A program made the translations under genes and the position numbers. The notes beneath the pieces are model-generated. The model was given only the letters and a program-made list of their open reading frames with translations. It searched no databases and was not told the origin of the DNA. From contig FZRB01000013.1 of assembly GCA_900199595.1 (NCBI GenBank), forward strand, positions 49,471 through 113,470: DNA of 64,000 nt, given 5' to 3'. The DNA is from Lachnospiraceae bacterium. GTDB lineage: Bacteria; Bacillota; Clostridia; Lachnospirales; Lachnospiraceae. Below, piece after piece: positions 46,013-54,307 of the stretch (position 1 is the first letter of the stretch; each line of letters opens with the position of its first letter).

Positions 46013-46786
46013 CTAAAGGTTCGCATACCCAAGATATAACAGCTTCATTTTTTCTTCGCTCTCCACATACGAGAAGCTGTGCCTTTCTCCCCTATGAACA
46101 AGAAGTCCATCCTTATAGACCAGAAGCCGGTTCTGTGGAACCTCCTCCCAGCCTTCACTCTGAAGTGCATGTGTCGAGAAAATAACTGAACCGTTTCTCT
46201 CACTCATATAAAGTGTCTTCTCTTCATTTTTATGAACATAGAAATAATCACCATCATACAGCATGATGTTCAGCTTATTCTCAGGCGCAAGCTTTTTTAT
46301 TATTCCTTCTATGAGCTTTATTCTCTCATTTGCATCAAATGTGTTAAGTTCACTTACGTAATGCTTATTTACCTGATCGACGATGTAGAGAAGTATTCTC
46401 TCACTGTCAGTCGTCCCCTCCTGCTTATACTGATAAGCACTGAGCACAGGTGATTCAAAGATAGTTCCGTTATGAACCAGAACCCAGATTCTTCCGGATT
46501 CATCTCTTTTTGAAAAAGGATGTGTATTACTGAAATTAACATCTCCGATGGTTGCCTTACGTATATGTGCCATACAACGGGCAGTTTCTATCCTTCCCGT
46601 AAGACGATTCTTCAGATAGAGACTGTCACTGGCTCTTATAGGCTCCTTTTCTATAGATACAGAATTATCATCAAGAAAAGCAAGTCCCCATCCATTACGA
46701 TGATCACAGCTGTGTTCAAAGAATCTTTTCAGTAATTCATTTATTTTAACTCGCCTGTTTGCTGTAACTCCAAATAGTTCGCACAT
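46013..46786 (-). CDS. class II glutamine amidotransferase
   Basis: The 257-residue protein begins Met-Cys (MCELFG), which places the N-terminal nucleophile Cys2 of class II amidotransferases. Other features are RNGWGLAF, AHIRKATIG (glutamine-binding Arg), NTHPF and VHNGTIF, as in the YafJ/GatB-like single-domain group. The start at 46786 is decided by this Cys2 and a GGGAG site; the longer frame to 46837 would bury the nucleophile. It overlaps the glutamate-cysteine ligase-like gene by 41 nt, so the two are coupled. It probably hydrolyses glutamine or a gamma-glutamyl compound; no synthetase domain is attached. Confidence 0.87.
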   Translation of the reverse strand: MCELFGVTANRRVKINELLKRFFEHSCDHRNGWGLAFLDDNSVSIEKEPIRASDSLYLKNRLTGRIETARCMAHIRKATIGDVNFSNTHPFSKRDESGRIWVLVHNGTIFESPVLSAYQYKQEGTTDSERILLYIVDQVNKHYVSELNTFDANERIKLIEGIIKKLAPENKLNIMLYDGDYFYVHKNEEKTLYMSERNGSVIFSTHALQSEGWEEVPQNRLLVYKDGLLVHRGERHSFSYVESEEKMKLLYLGYANL

Positions 46787-48002
46787 TTTTAAGATACTCC
46801 CTGTCATGCTTTGAAAGAGAGCTTCCTGCAAGTTCAATCAGATAATCAGCCCAGTCCTCTGCAGTCCTTTCATCATAAATAACCGCATCCAGACCGTATC
46901 TTTCAATCTCTTCAACAGCATCCTGAATCTCCTGAAGACTATCTACTGACTCAAGCTCACTTTCCAGTCTATCCAGATTCTCCTCTGAATAAACCAATCC
47001 CTTAAGAAGAGCTACGTATCCCAGTGCCTTATCAATAGGAACACTATCCGCAACCCTTACCTCTATATACTTTTTAACCCTGAAATGGAAGAATCCCATG
47101 GACATAAAATGCTCTATAAGCTTCTTACGTCTCTCCTCTCCCAGATCATCTGTATAGATAATATGATTATTTACAAGCTCTTCTGCATTCTGGTGACCTA
47201 CATTTACAGTCTCACCATTATCTGTAAGCAGAATAAGCGGTGTATGATATACTACCTCAGCCATACGATCATAACCAAAATCGGCATCCAGTGACTGAGG
47301 AACAAATCCTGTTCTGTCCGGATCCAGATCATCCCATTCCTGTATTCTGAAGAGATGAGGTTTATCTTCTAATCCCGGAAGGGTAGAATCCTCATCTGTT
47401 TTATTCTCCATCATTATCATAAGTATCGGAGAAATCTTCTGAAGAACATTCAGCTTCTTTATCATATCTTCTTCTGAACTGTAATCAATGGATACCTGTG
47501 CAGAAGCAGAAGCACGCATCATATATTTTCCATATCTGCCGCTTCTTTTAAAATATTCATCCATATATTTATATCTCTTCTTTGGGGAAAGCGGAATATC
47601 ATCAGGGGTTATGACACCAGTCTCAACAAGAGGCAGATTACCCTTTGTTTCAAAATGATATCCTCTTTCTTCAAATATAGGTTCCCAAAGAGCTCTGAAT
47701 TCCTGATATATACTATTGATCGTGTCAATATCCGAATACGGATTAATACTTATCTCAAACTGACAAGCAGGTTCAAGACTTGTGGAATACTCACCAGTAT
47801 AATATCCTACAGGATAACTATCCATATATATGATTTCAGCTCCGAGCTTCCTTCCAACCTGATTGATAAGATTAGATATCTCATGGAACTCCATCTGGAC
47901 ACCTTCATCATTAATTATAAAATGTTCTATCTCGAGTCCAAGATCCTGAGACTCTGATTCACCTGATCTGATGTACTCTGATATATCTTCTAAAAAACTC
48001 AT
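46746..48002 (-). CDS. glutamate-cysteine ligase family protein (GCS2-like)
   Basis: The 418-residue enzyme resembles the plant-type/GCS2 family of gamma-glutamyl ligases: LGLEIEHFII near the start, an EYSTSLEPACQFEISINP segment and MRASASAQVSIDYSS, the hallmark substrate-binding region. It would join glutamate to cysteine or another amine using ATP. ATG 48002 has AGGAGG 6 nt upstream. The following class II amidotransferase gene overlaps its end. The pair resembles egtA-egtC of ergothioneine synthesis, but no egtB or egtD is present and the host looks anaerobic. Glutathione or another gamma-glutamyl metabolite is more likely. Confidence 0.82.
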   Translation of the reverse strand: MSFLEDISEYIRSGESESQDLGLEIEHFIINDEGVQMEFHEISNLINQVGRKLGAEIIYMDSYPVGYYTGEYSTSLEPACQFEISINPYSDIDTINSIYQEFRALWEPIFEERGYHFETKGNLPLVETGVITPDDIPLSPKKRYKYMDEYFKRSGRYGKYMMRASASAQVSIDYSSEEDMIKKLNVLQKISPILMIMMENKTDEDSTLPGLEDKPHLFRIQEWDDLDPDRTGFVPQSLDADFGYDRMAEVVYHTPLILLTDNGETVNVGHQNAEELVNNHIIYTDDLGEERRKKLIEHFMSMGFFHFRVKKYIEVRVADSVPIDKALGYVALLKGLVYSEENLDRLESELESVDSLQEIQDAVEEIERYGLDAVIYDERTAEDWADYLIELAGSSLSKHDREYLKNVRTIWSYSKQAS

Positions 48003-48074
48003 AGTCAACCTCCTAAATATTACTCCAAGGTTTCCGTCAATCAATAATGTTTATTAACTATTGACGCTTATGTA

Positions 48075-48103
48075 ACTATATATACATTTACCTACTGTGT
48101 CAA
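48075..48103 (-). promoter_or_regulatory. promoter of the ligase-amidotransferase operon
   Basis: The minus strand reads TTGACA, 17 nt, TATAGT, about 70 nt before ATG 48002. The leader has a CGTCAAT / ATTGACG hairpin (48032-48065). Confidence 0.7.
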
Positions 48104-48112
48104 TAGGTTTAT

Positions 48113-48874
48113 TCATAAATATCCGAAATACGTTTTCTGTACTACCGAATGATAGATTAGATCGATCATAGTATTGAAATCATAGACCGGCAGGCCCGTA
48201 GCAGCCTGAATAGCCTTTGCATAAGGCGGAAGATCACTGCACTCGAGAAGTATAGCTCCTACATCTTGATTTTCTGATACAAGATTTTCTGCCACTTCAA
48301 CCAGTTCCTCAGTCAGTCTTTTGTTATCGAAGCCGTTGCTTCCATATCTGATACCTGCAAAGCTGTCCAGATGTCCTATATCCTGAATCAGCAGCCTGCT
48401 GCTGTCGGTTCCCACCTTCTTCAGAAGTTCGTCATCTATACTATCTCCACTGGCAGCAAAAACCGCTATTCTCTTCTTTGAAGATATTCCGGTTTTGATA
48501 AGCGGAAGCTGGCACAGACTGGAAAGAAAAACGGGAATATCCACTGCCTCTCTCACAGCCTCCTGAAAATGTGCAAAATATCCGCAGGCACCGATGATGG
48601 CACGGACTCCCTGCTTCTCCAGATATTTTGCAGCTTCAATAACCTGATCCTTTATGGCATTGCTTCCGGAAAACAGCTCTTCTATCTCAAAAAACACTTC
48701 CCGGTATAGAACAGGGAATGGATAGGTGGTGGCATTTGCCACGTTTCCCGGAAGCTTTGGGTATATAAGATGCACAGCAATTATTCCAATAGCAAATCCC
48801 GCAGTATAGTGCGGAGTAACTAAATGTAAGTCCAGGAGCTCGTCTCTGGTTTCTATTGTGCTTTTCCAATTCAT
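48113..48874 (-). CDS. aspartate/glutamate racemase-like protein
   Basis: The 253-residue protein looks like the Asp/Glu/hydantoin racemase superfamily. Two cysteine motifs are spaced as in that family: IIGACGYFAHF near residue 100 and LLECSDLPPYA near 210, with VFLSSLCQLPLI between. These cysteines would remove and return the alpha proton of an amino acid. The start is uncertain: ATG 48874 sits 11 nt after GAGG, while ATG 48883 is only 2 nt after it. It follows metI by 35 nt, so it is in the metNI operon. A racemase next to an importer, opine dehydrogenase and aminotransferase suggests a shared amino-acid pathway. Confidence 0.75.
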   Translation of the reverse strand: MNWKSTIETRDELLDLHLVTPHYTAGFAIGIIAVHLIYPKLPGNVANATTYPFPVLYREVFFEIEELFSGSNAIKDQVIEAAKYLEKQGVRAIIGACGYFAHFQEAVREAVDIPVFLSSLCQLPLIKTGISSKKRIAVFAASGDSIDDELLKKVGTDSSRLLIQDIGHLDSFAGIRYGSNGFDNKRLTEELVEVAENLVSENQDVGAILLECSDLPPYAKAIQAATGLPVYDFNTMIDLIYHSVVQKTYFGYL

Positions 48875-48909
48875 AGAATACATCACCTCATTTTTCTGCC
48901 TCGATGATT

Positions 48910-49569
48910 CTAGTTTATTCTCTTATCCAGCTTATTTACAAAGTGTATTCCTGCCTCCTGGAATACCTGAACGATGATCACGAGGATAACAACCGTCACA
49001 AGCATTACATCTGTCTTGTAACGATAATAACCATAATTAACAGCGATGGCACCAAGTCCGCCTCCGCCGACAAAACCTGCCATAGCCGAATAACCGAGTA
49101 TGGTTGCAAATGCAATGACTCCACCAACTAAAAGTGATGGCTTTGCCTCAGCAAGAAGCACCTTCCATATGATCTGCCAGGTGGATGAACCCATAGCCTT
49201 GGCAGCCTCAACAACACCCGGATCAACCTCCTTAAGGGAAGACTCAACCAGTCGGGCAACAAATGGTGCTGCTGCAACCACAAGAGGAACTACTGTTGCT
49301 GTTGAACCTATAGTCGTTCCTACTACAAGTCTCGTAAACGGAAGGATTGCAACAAGAAGAATCAAAAATGGTACTGAACGGATCACATTTGTTATAAATC
49401 CGAAAATGATATTGACCACTCGGTTTGGTCTGATTCCATTTGGACCGGTTATATTCAGAATTACTCCTACAGGAACTCCTATAAGGTAGGCAAATGCAGT
49501 CGACAGAATTACCATATAGAAGGTTTCCGTTATTCCTTTTCCTATAAGTCCTACTATCTGATCACTCAT
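48910..49569 (-). CDS. metI: methionine ABC transporter permease
   Basis: The 219-residue permease has five to six helices and the MetI signature VEASLKEV-like sequence (SSLKEVDPGVVEAAKAMGSSTWQIIWKVLLAEA, shown here only as the EAA loop position, residues about 110-145). It forms the membrane channel of MetNIQ for methionine import. It starts 1 nt after the metN stop with an AGGAGG site inside metN. Length is standard. Confidence 0.93.
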   Translation of the reverse strand: MSDQIVGLIGKGITETFYMVILSTAFAYLIGVPVGVILNITGPNGIRPNRVVNIIFGFITNVIRSVPFLILLVAILPFTRLVVGTTIGSTATVVPLVVAAAPFVARLVESSLKEVDPGVVEAAKAMGSSTWQIIWKVLLAEAKPSLLVGGVIAFATILGYSAMAGFVGGGGLGAIAVNYGYYRYKTDVMLVTVVILVIIVQVFQEAGIHFVNKLDKRIN

Positions 49570-49570
49570 T

Positions 49571-50626
49571 TTACGCTACCTCCTTCCTGTTTTTTTCTTC
49601 ATTTCCATCCAAATTCTTCTGTTTCCCAGATTCCTGTTTCAGATTTATTTCCTCGTATTTGATTCCCTTTTCATTCAGATATTTTCTGATTATCTCAACG
49701 CTTCTTTCGTCAGGTCTCTCAATTATAAGCTGTCCATAGGCTGATCCTCCGATGTCCTCGGTATTTGCACCGAGAATATTCAGCTTCACCTGTGTTTCAA
49801 GAATCAGATCTGCAAGTATTGGTTCTGAGGAAGAGAAACCATCAAATACTATTCTGATACTTCTCTTATCTGACTTAATGTCCGTTTTATTTTCTCCTGA
49901 TAACACAAGTTTCCTGCTGGTCTCCGACTGCGGATTCAGGAATATATCTCTGACATATCCAACCTCTTCAACCACACCTTTATTCATAATAGCCACACGG
50001 TCGCAGATCTGCTCCACAACCTTCATCTCATGAGTAATAACAACGATAGTTACACCAAGCTCTTTATTTATTTTCTGTATCAATGTAAGAACCCCCCTGG
50101 TAGTAAGAGGATCCAGCGCGCTGGTCGCCTCATCACAGAGAAGAACCTCCGGATTTGTTGCAAGAGCTCTAGCAATGGCAACTCTCTGCTTCTGTCCACC
50201 TGACAGCTGCGAAGGGTAGGCATTTTCCTTATCAGCAAGATCAACTATTTTAAGAAGTTCACGGGCTTTTTCCCTCGCTTCTTTCTTCTTTACTCCTTCA
50301 AGCTCCAGCGGATAGCATACATTAGCAAGCACTGTTCTCTGCTCCAGCAAATTGAACTGCTGAAATATCATTCCTATCTTTCTCCGATAACTCCTCAATT
50401 CTTTATTTGTTGCCTTAACCAGATCATGTCCGTCAAAAAAGACCGAGCCGGAGGTCGGAATCTCCAGAAGATTCATACATCTTACAAGCGTTGATTTTCC
50501 GGCTCCCGAGAAGCCGATGATTCCGAATATCTCTCCCTTTTCTATATCCAGACTAACATTATCAACTGCCGTAACTGTATTTCCTTTAACCTTAAAAGTT
50601 TTCGTTACATTTTCCAGCTTAATCAT
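49571..50626 (-). CDS. metN: methionine ABC transporter ATP-binding protein
   Basis: The 351-residue ATPase shows GFSGAGKSTLVRCMNLLE, LSGGQKQRVAIARAL, LCDEATSALDP and a C-terminal NIL domain (about 250-330) of the type that binds methionine and inhibits transport in E. coli MetN. A Gln/Asn/Lys-rich tail follows. The NIL domain argues that methionine or a close analogue is the real substrate. The gene has its own promoter and operator-like dyad (50685-50719), separate from the metQ unit. ATG 50626 follows a GGAG 3 nt upstream or AAGGAT 10 nt upstream. Confidence 0.94.
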   Translation of the reverse strand: MIKLENVTKTFKVKGNTVTAVDNVSLDIEKGEIFGIIGFSGAGKSTLVRCMNLLEIPTSGSVFFDGHDLVKATNKELRSYRRKIGMIFQQFNLLEQRTVLANVCYPLELEGVKKKEAREKARELLKIVDLADKENAYPSQLSGGQKQRVAIARALATNPEVLLCDEATSALDPLTTRGVLTLIQKINKELGVTIVVITHEMKVVEQICDRVAIMNKGVVEEVGYVRDIFLNPQSETSRKLVLSGENKTDIKSDKRSIRIVFDGFSSSEPILADLILETQVKLNILGANTEDIGGSAYGQLIIERPDERSVEIIRKYLNEKGIKYEEINLKQESGKQKNLDGNEEKNRKEVA

Positions 50627-50684
50627 TATCTCCACATCCTTATTTGCTTTATTTGTTAAGATATGTTACCACCCTGCCGGTCTA

Positions 50685-50719
50685 TTGTATAATCCTTATA
50701 TTTTATAGTTCGCTATAGA
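50685..50719 (-). promoter_or_regulatory. metN promoter with LysR-type operator
   Basis: A dyad TATAG-TTCG-CTATA (50704-50717) is followed on the minus strand by TAAGGATTATACAA (50685-50698). The same 14 bases occur before metQ (54216-54229), also beside a TATAG...CTATA dyad. This suggests control by a common LysR-type regulator, perhaps the one at 54308. Confidence 0.6.
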
Positions 50720-50755
50720 CAAAACCTATATCTCAGCCATAATTATCTCCAAATG

Positions 50756-50791
50756 AAAAACCAGGACATACCTTTTCAGATATATCCTGGT
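50756..50791 (-). terminator. terminator of the metQ-opine dehydrogenase-aminotransferase operon
   Basis: The stem ACCAGGA / TCCTGGT with an 18-nt loop is followed on the minus strand by TTTTCATTT. It starts 4 nt after the aminotransferase stop. Confidence 0.75.
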
Positions 50792-50794
50792 CTT

Positions 50795-51973
50795 CTAGGA
50801 GATGTCACTGGCATTTGTAACTATATCTTTAAAATGGGACAATCTTTCAAGTGCCTCATTTAAAGTATCATCATTTTTTGCAAAATGTAATCTTATATAA
50901 TTCTGTATATCTTCCTTGAAGAAGCTGGACCCCGGAACTGCGGCTACTCCAACATGCTCAGCCATCCATTCACAGAATCTTGTATCATCCTTCACTCCAT
51001 ACTCGCTCACGTCTATCATTACATAGTACGCGCCTTGTGGTTCCACAAACGTAAATCCTATATCCCGAAGGCCTCCAAGGAAAAGCTCTTTCATATGGGT
51101 ATAATGTTTTCTTAACTCATCATAGTATTCATCACCAAATCTTAAGCCTGTGGTGGCAGCCTCCATAAGTGGGGCAGCCGCTCCGACTGTCAGGAAATCG
51201 TGAACTTTTTTAACTCTATCGATCACCTCTTCATTTGCTATTACATAACCAAGTCTCCAGCCGGTTATGGAATAGGTCTTTGAAAGTGAATTACAGATAA
51301 TTGTTCTATCCTTCATATCGGGAAGTGTCGACATATATACATGCTTATATGGCTCATATATTATATGCTCATACACTTCATCCGTTATAACAAATGTATC
51401 ATATTTCTTTGCAAGATCTGCAATCTCCGAAAGCTCCTCGTATGAAAATACCTTACCCGAAGGGTTTGATGGATTACAAACGATTATTGCCTTTGCCCCC
51501 TGTTTAAATGCCTTTTCAAGTTCTTCATGATCAAAGCTGAATTCTGGAGGGTTCAGGGATACATATATCGGCTCTGCTCCGGAAAGAATCGCATCTGCTC
51601 CGTAGTTCTCATAAAAGGGTGAAAAGACTATCACCTTGTCGCCGGGATTTGTAACCGACATCATGGCTGCCATCATGGCTTCCGTGCTTCCGCAGGTTAC
51701 TACTATTTCTTTATCGGGATCAACGCTCTGACCGGAGAATCTCTTATGTTTCTCGGCAAGTGCCTCTCTGAAATTCTGGGCTCCCCAGGTCAGTGCATAC
51801 TGATGAGGTCCTTGTTTAGCGACCTCTGCAAGTCTTTCGGTTATCTCCTTTGGTGGGTCAAAATCAGGAAAACCCTGAGATAGATTGATTGCCCCGTATC
51901 TATTTGAAATCCTCGTCATCCGGCGAATGACTGAATCTGTAAAATGTGCTGTTCTTGTGCTTAACTGTGGCAT
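50795..51973 (-). CDS. PLP-dependent class I/II aminotransferase
   Basis: The 392-residue fold-type I aminotransferase shows NLSQGFPDFDPP, CGSTEAMMAAM, CNPSNPSGKV, TDEVYEHIIY and the PLP lysine in NSLSKTYSITGWRLGY. The start resembles methionine aminotransferase and kynurenine-oxoglutarate transaminase-like enzymes, which act on sulfur or aromatic amino acids. It follows the opine dehydrogenase gene by 34 nt, with AGGAG before its ATG, and ends at a terminator. Its placement suggests that it makes or consumes the keto acid partner of the opine dehydrogenase. Confidence 0.9.
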   Translation of the reverse strand: MPQLSTRTAHFTDSVIRRMTRISNRYGAINLSQGFPDFDPPKEITERLAEVAKQGPHQYALTWGAQNFREALAEKHKRFSGQSVDPDKEIVVTCGSTEAMMAAMMSVTNPGDKVIVFSPFYENYGADAILSGAEPIYVSLNPPEFSFDHEELEKAFKQGAKAIIVCNPSNPSGKVFSYEELSEIADLAKKYDTFVITDEVYEHIIYEPYKHVYMSTLPDMKDRTIICNSLSKTYSITGWRLGYVIANEEVIDRVKKVHDFLTVGAAAPLMEAATTGLRFGDEYYDELRKHYTHMKELFLGGLRDIGFTFVEPQGAYYVMIDVSEYGVKDDTRFCEWMAEHVGVAAVPGSSFFKEDIQNYIRLHFAKNDDTLNEALERLSHFKDIVTNASDIS

Positions 51974-52007
51974 ATTTTGCTCCTAATGAGTCAAAATGAA
52001 TGACTCA

Positions 52008-53234
52008 TTATTCTTTATAGTTTCCATTGTTCAGGTAATCGAGAAGTTCTTCCTTACTGAGATGTCCGATTCCCAGATCATCCAGCGTAATTCCTGTCTT
52101 GTAGAAATCTTTTCCCGTCATTACCGATCCAAGAGTAATCATGGAATCGATAACCGGTGTCTCTACACCGAACTTCTTTCCAAGCTCGTGATACAAGTGA
52201 CATCCTACCGGTACATCCTCGGTCACGTAGCGGTCCTGAATTGTAAATGGACCTGTTCTGTATCCTGTTTCCCACTGTTCATCGAAAGGTACGATACAAT
52301 CATCGCCCATATATTCCGGTCCCAGAATACTGGTTCTTGAAAGGAAATTCTTTTTAGGATATTTAGCTATTCCTACTCCGATTGCATCGGCAAGAGCTAC
52401 CTCTTCAAGGAAAAATGCGTACTGTACTTCTGCAATGGATTCGCAATATGCATGACTGTATATTGAATAAGTGTACTTATCATTTCCACCGTATATTCTT
52501 CCCCAGTTTTCCATAACTCCTACACCCAGGATAGTTCCCGGACAATGAAGCACAGGATTTACATTACTGAAGCCTATATCCAGAACTGTGTTTCCACCAA
52601 CGGGTCCGTCACCCTCTGTAATGGAATCAAAGCAGCCAAGATACTTTGTACTGTTAAGGAATATCTCCTGATCAGTACTTGGAAGTGAAGCTCCACGGAG
52701 GGTTTTAGCTCTATAAACAAGCCACATATCTGAGGTCTGAACTCCACCTTCCTTTTCTACTCTTGTTCCGTATGGTGCGCTTGACCATCCACCTATGATT
52801 ACCTTCTTAGTACTTCCGGCCTCACGAAGCTTTTTTCTAAGCTTCAGAGAACCGTAATTATCAGGTATGATATGAATGATCTGGCCATCCTCGAGAACCG
52901 GAACCAGTTTTTCGAAAAACACATCATGTGCCACAGATGGAATGGCAACTATAATGAGCTTAGCGCCTTTGACAGCTTCAGAAATGTCCGAAGTGAGCAG
53001 GTTTAAAAAAGCTTTTCCAGTTCTCTTGAAGCCATATTGATTTTTCTGTATTCCACCGAGCGTTATTCCGGTTTTAGCTACATTTTTAAGATTCTGATCA
53101 AAAAAATCAGGTAGTTCAAAAAGTCTTACTTCTTTATTTCCACCAAGTACACAGTCGGCTGCACAGGTTTTACCTACTGCTCCTGCACCGAGCACTGCAA
53201 TAGGGGAATCCTTAAGTACTTCATCTTCAAACAT
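52008..53234 (-). CDS. NAD(P)-dependent opine (octopine/nopaline) dehydrogenase family protein
   Basis: The 408-residue enzyme has an N-terminal Rossmann domain (IAVLGAGAVGKTCAADCVLGG) and the octopine/nopaline dehydrogenase domain (NVNPVLHCPGTILG, HAYCESIAEVQYAF, residues about 225-380). Such enzymes reductively join an amino acid to a keto acid, or do the reverse. Staphylopine dehydrogenase is a distant functional relative used for metallophores. It begins 14 nt after metQ with an AGGAGG site and precedes an aminotransferase. No nicotianamine-synthase-like gene is present, so a staphylopine pathway is not supported. Substrates unknown. Confidence 0.85.
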   Translation of the reverse strand: MFEDEVLKDSPIAVLGAGAVGKTCAADCVLGGNKEVRLFELPDFFDQNLKNVAKTGITLGGIQKNQYGFKRTGKAFLNLLTSDISEAVKGAKLIIVAIPSVAHDVFFEKLVPVLEDGQIIHIIPDNYGSLKLRKKLREAGSTKKVIIGGWSSAPYGTRVEKEGGVQTSDMWLVYRAKTLRGASLPSTDQEIFLNSTKYLGCFDSITEGDGPVGGNTVLDIGFSNVNPVLHCPGTILGVGVMENWGRIYGGNDKYTYSIYSHAYCESIAEVQYAFFLEEVALADAIGVGIAKYPKKNFLSRTSILGPEYMGDDCIVPFDEQWETGYRTGPFTIQDRYVTEDVPVGCHLYHELGKKFGVETPVIDSMITLGSVMTGKDFYKTGITLDDLGIGHLSKEELLDYLNNGNYKE

Positions 53235-53248
53235 TTTGTTTTTTCCTC

Positions 53249-54124
53249 CTAGAATACGGGTACTACTGCGCCTGAATATGTATTGTTGATGTAATCTTTA
53301 ACTTCCTGTGTAAGGATTGCATTCTTAAGGGCAAGAGTCTTCTCTGAATTCTCCTCGCCTTCCTTTACGCATACATAGTTTGCATATGTTTCAGCTGCAA
53401 GTGAATCAGCTGCTTCTACAGCGATTGCATCGCCAAGCCCTGCCTCTATAGCATAGTTACCATTTACAACTGCGAAGTCAACATCCTGGATTGACTTTGG
53501 AACCTGAGCTGCTTCAAGCTCCTGAATCTCGATATTGTGTGAATTCTCTTCGATATCAAGTACTGTTGCCTGGATTCCTACTCCATCCTTAAGCTTTATA
53601 AGTCCCTGTGCTTCAAGAAGAAGAAGTGCTCTTGCTTCATTTGTTGAATCATTAGGTACTGCTATCTTAGCTCCGTCAGGAATGCTGCTTAAATCAGAAG
53701 ACTTTCCTGCATATACACCCATCGGCTCAAAATGTACTGCAGCTGATGTTACGATATGTGTTCCGTTTTCTTTATTGAAATCATCCAGATAAGGCTTATG
53801 CTGGAAGTAATTGGCATCCAGATCTCCATCCTCAAGTGCTGTATTCGGAAGTACATAATCGTTGTACTCTACAATCTCAAGTGTCCAGCCTTCTTCTGCT
53901 AAGTTATCTTTGATCTGCTCAAGTATTTCTGCGTGTGGGGTTACGCAGGCACCAACCTTGATTGTTTTATCTCCGGAAGCTTTATCCTCCTGAGAAGTTT
54001 CCTCAGTCTGAGAAGCGTTAGCCTGCTCAACATTCTTAGATGCACTGTCTGCGCCTCCGCATCCTGTAAGTCCTACAACCGCAAGTGAAAGTGCAAGTGT
54101 TAATCCTATAAATTTCTTTTTCAT
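53249..54124 (-). CDS. metQ: methionine-binding lipoprotein, ABC transporter
   Basis: The 291-residue protein has a lipoprotein signal (lipobox LTGC), an acidic Ser/Thr/Gln linker and a NlpA/MetQ domain: VGACVTPHAEILEQI, EIVEYNDYVLPNTAL, LDANYFQHKPYLDDF, VHFEPMGVYAG, IPNDSTNEARALLLLE-like and FAVVNGNYAIEAGL. It captures methionine for MetNI. ATG 54124 has AGGAGG 8 nt upstream. It is the first gene of the unit with the opine dehydrogenase and aminotransferase, apart from metNI, so the bound ligand could be a methionine derivative. Confidence 0.92.
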   Translation of the reverse strand: MKKKFIGLTLALSLAVVGLTGCGGADSASKNVEQANASQTEETSQEDKASGDKTIKVGACVTPHAEILEQIKDNLAEEGWTLEIVEYNDYVLPNTALEDGDLDANYFQHKPYLDDFNKENGTHIVTSAAVHFEPMGVYAGKSSDLSSIPDGAKIAVPNDSTNEARALLLLEAQGLIKLKDGVGIQATVLDIEENSHNIEIQELEAAQVPKSIQDVDFAVVNGNYAIEAGLGDAIAVEAADSLAAETYANYVCVKEGEENSEKTLALKNAILTQEVKDYINNTYSGAVVPVF

Positions 54125-54215
54125 AATTTTATTCCTCCTAGAAAACAATTCTCAAAACAGCTTTTTTATTTCGTATCTGTTTTGCATGCTCGTATATTAT
54201 CACTTAGGAAATAAC

Positions 54216-54263
54216 TTGTATAATCCTTAAAAATTATTATTTGTTATAGACTCAATCTATAAC
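54216..54263 (-). promoter_or_regulatory. metQ promoter with LysR-type operator
   Basis: A perfect dyad GTTATAGA-CTCAA-TCTATAAC (54243-54263) stands before TAAGGATTATACAA (54216-54229), the same 14-mer as at metN. The dyad resembles the T-N11-A class of LysR sites and the TATAGTT...AACTATA MET box reported in streptococci. Confidence 0.65.
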
Positions 54264-54271
54264 CACGCACA

Positions 54272-54303
54272 AAAAAACATGACAGCAGTGAACCTGCTGT
54301 CAT
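54272..54303. terminator. terminator of the LysR regulator gene
   Basis: A perfect 10-bp stem ATGACAGCAG / CTGCTGTCAT with a 5-nt loop is followed on the minus strand by seven T and on the plus strand by ATTTTTAA. Confidence 0.88.
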
Positions 54304-54307
54304 ATTT

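Noticed and set aside
46013..48002. Ergothioneine biosynthesis operon
   Set aside because: Only EgtA-like and EgtC-like families are present; EgtB and EgtD are missing and the context looks anaerobic.
52008..53234. Staphylopine-type metallophore cluster
   Set aside because: An opine dehydrogenase and racemase are present, but no nicotianamine-synthase-like gene or metal-type importer is.
54125..54270. SAM or other methionine riboswitch before metQ, and likewise before metN
   Set aside because: Leaders are too short and lack the S-box core; the dyad and shared promoter point to a protein regulator.
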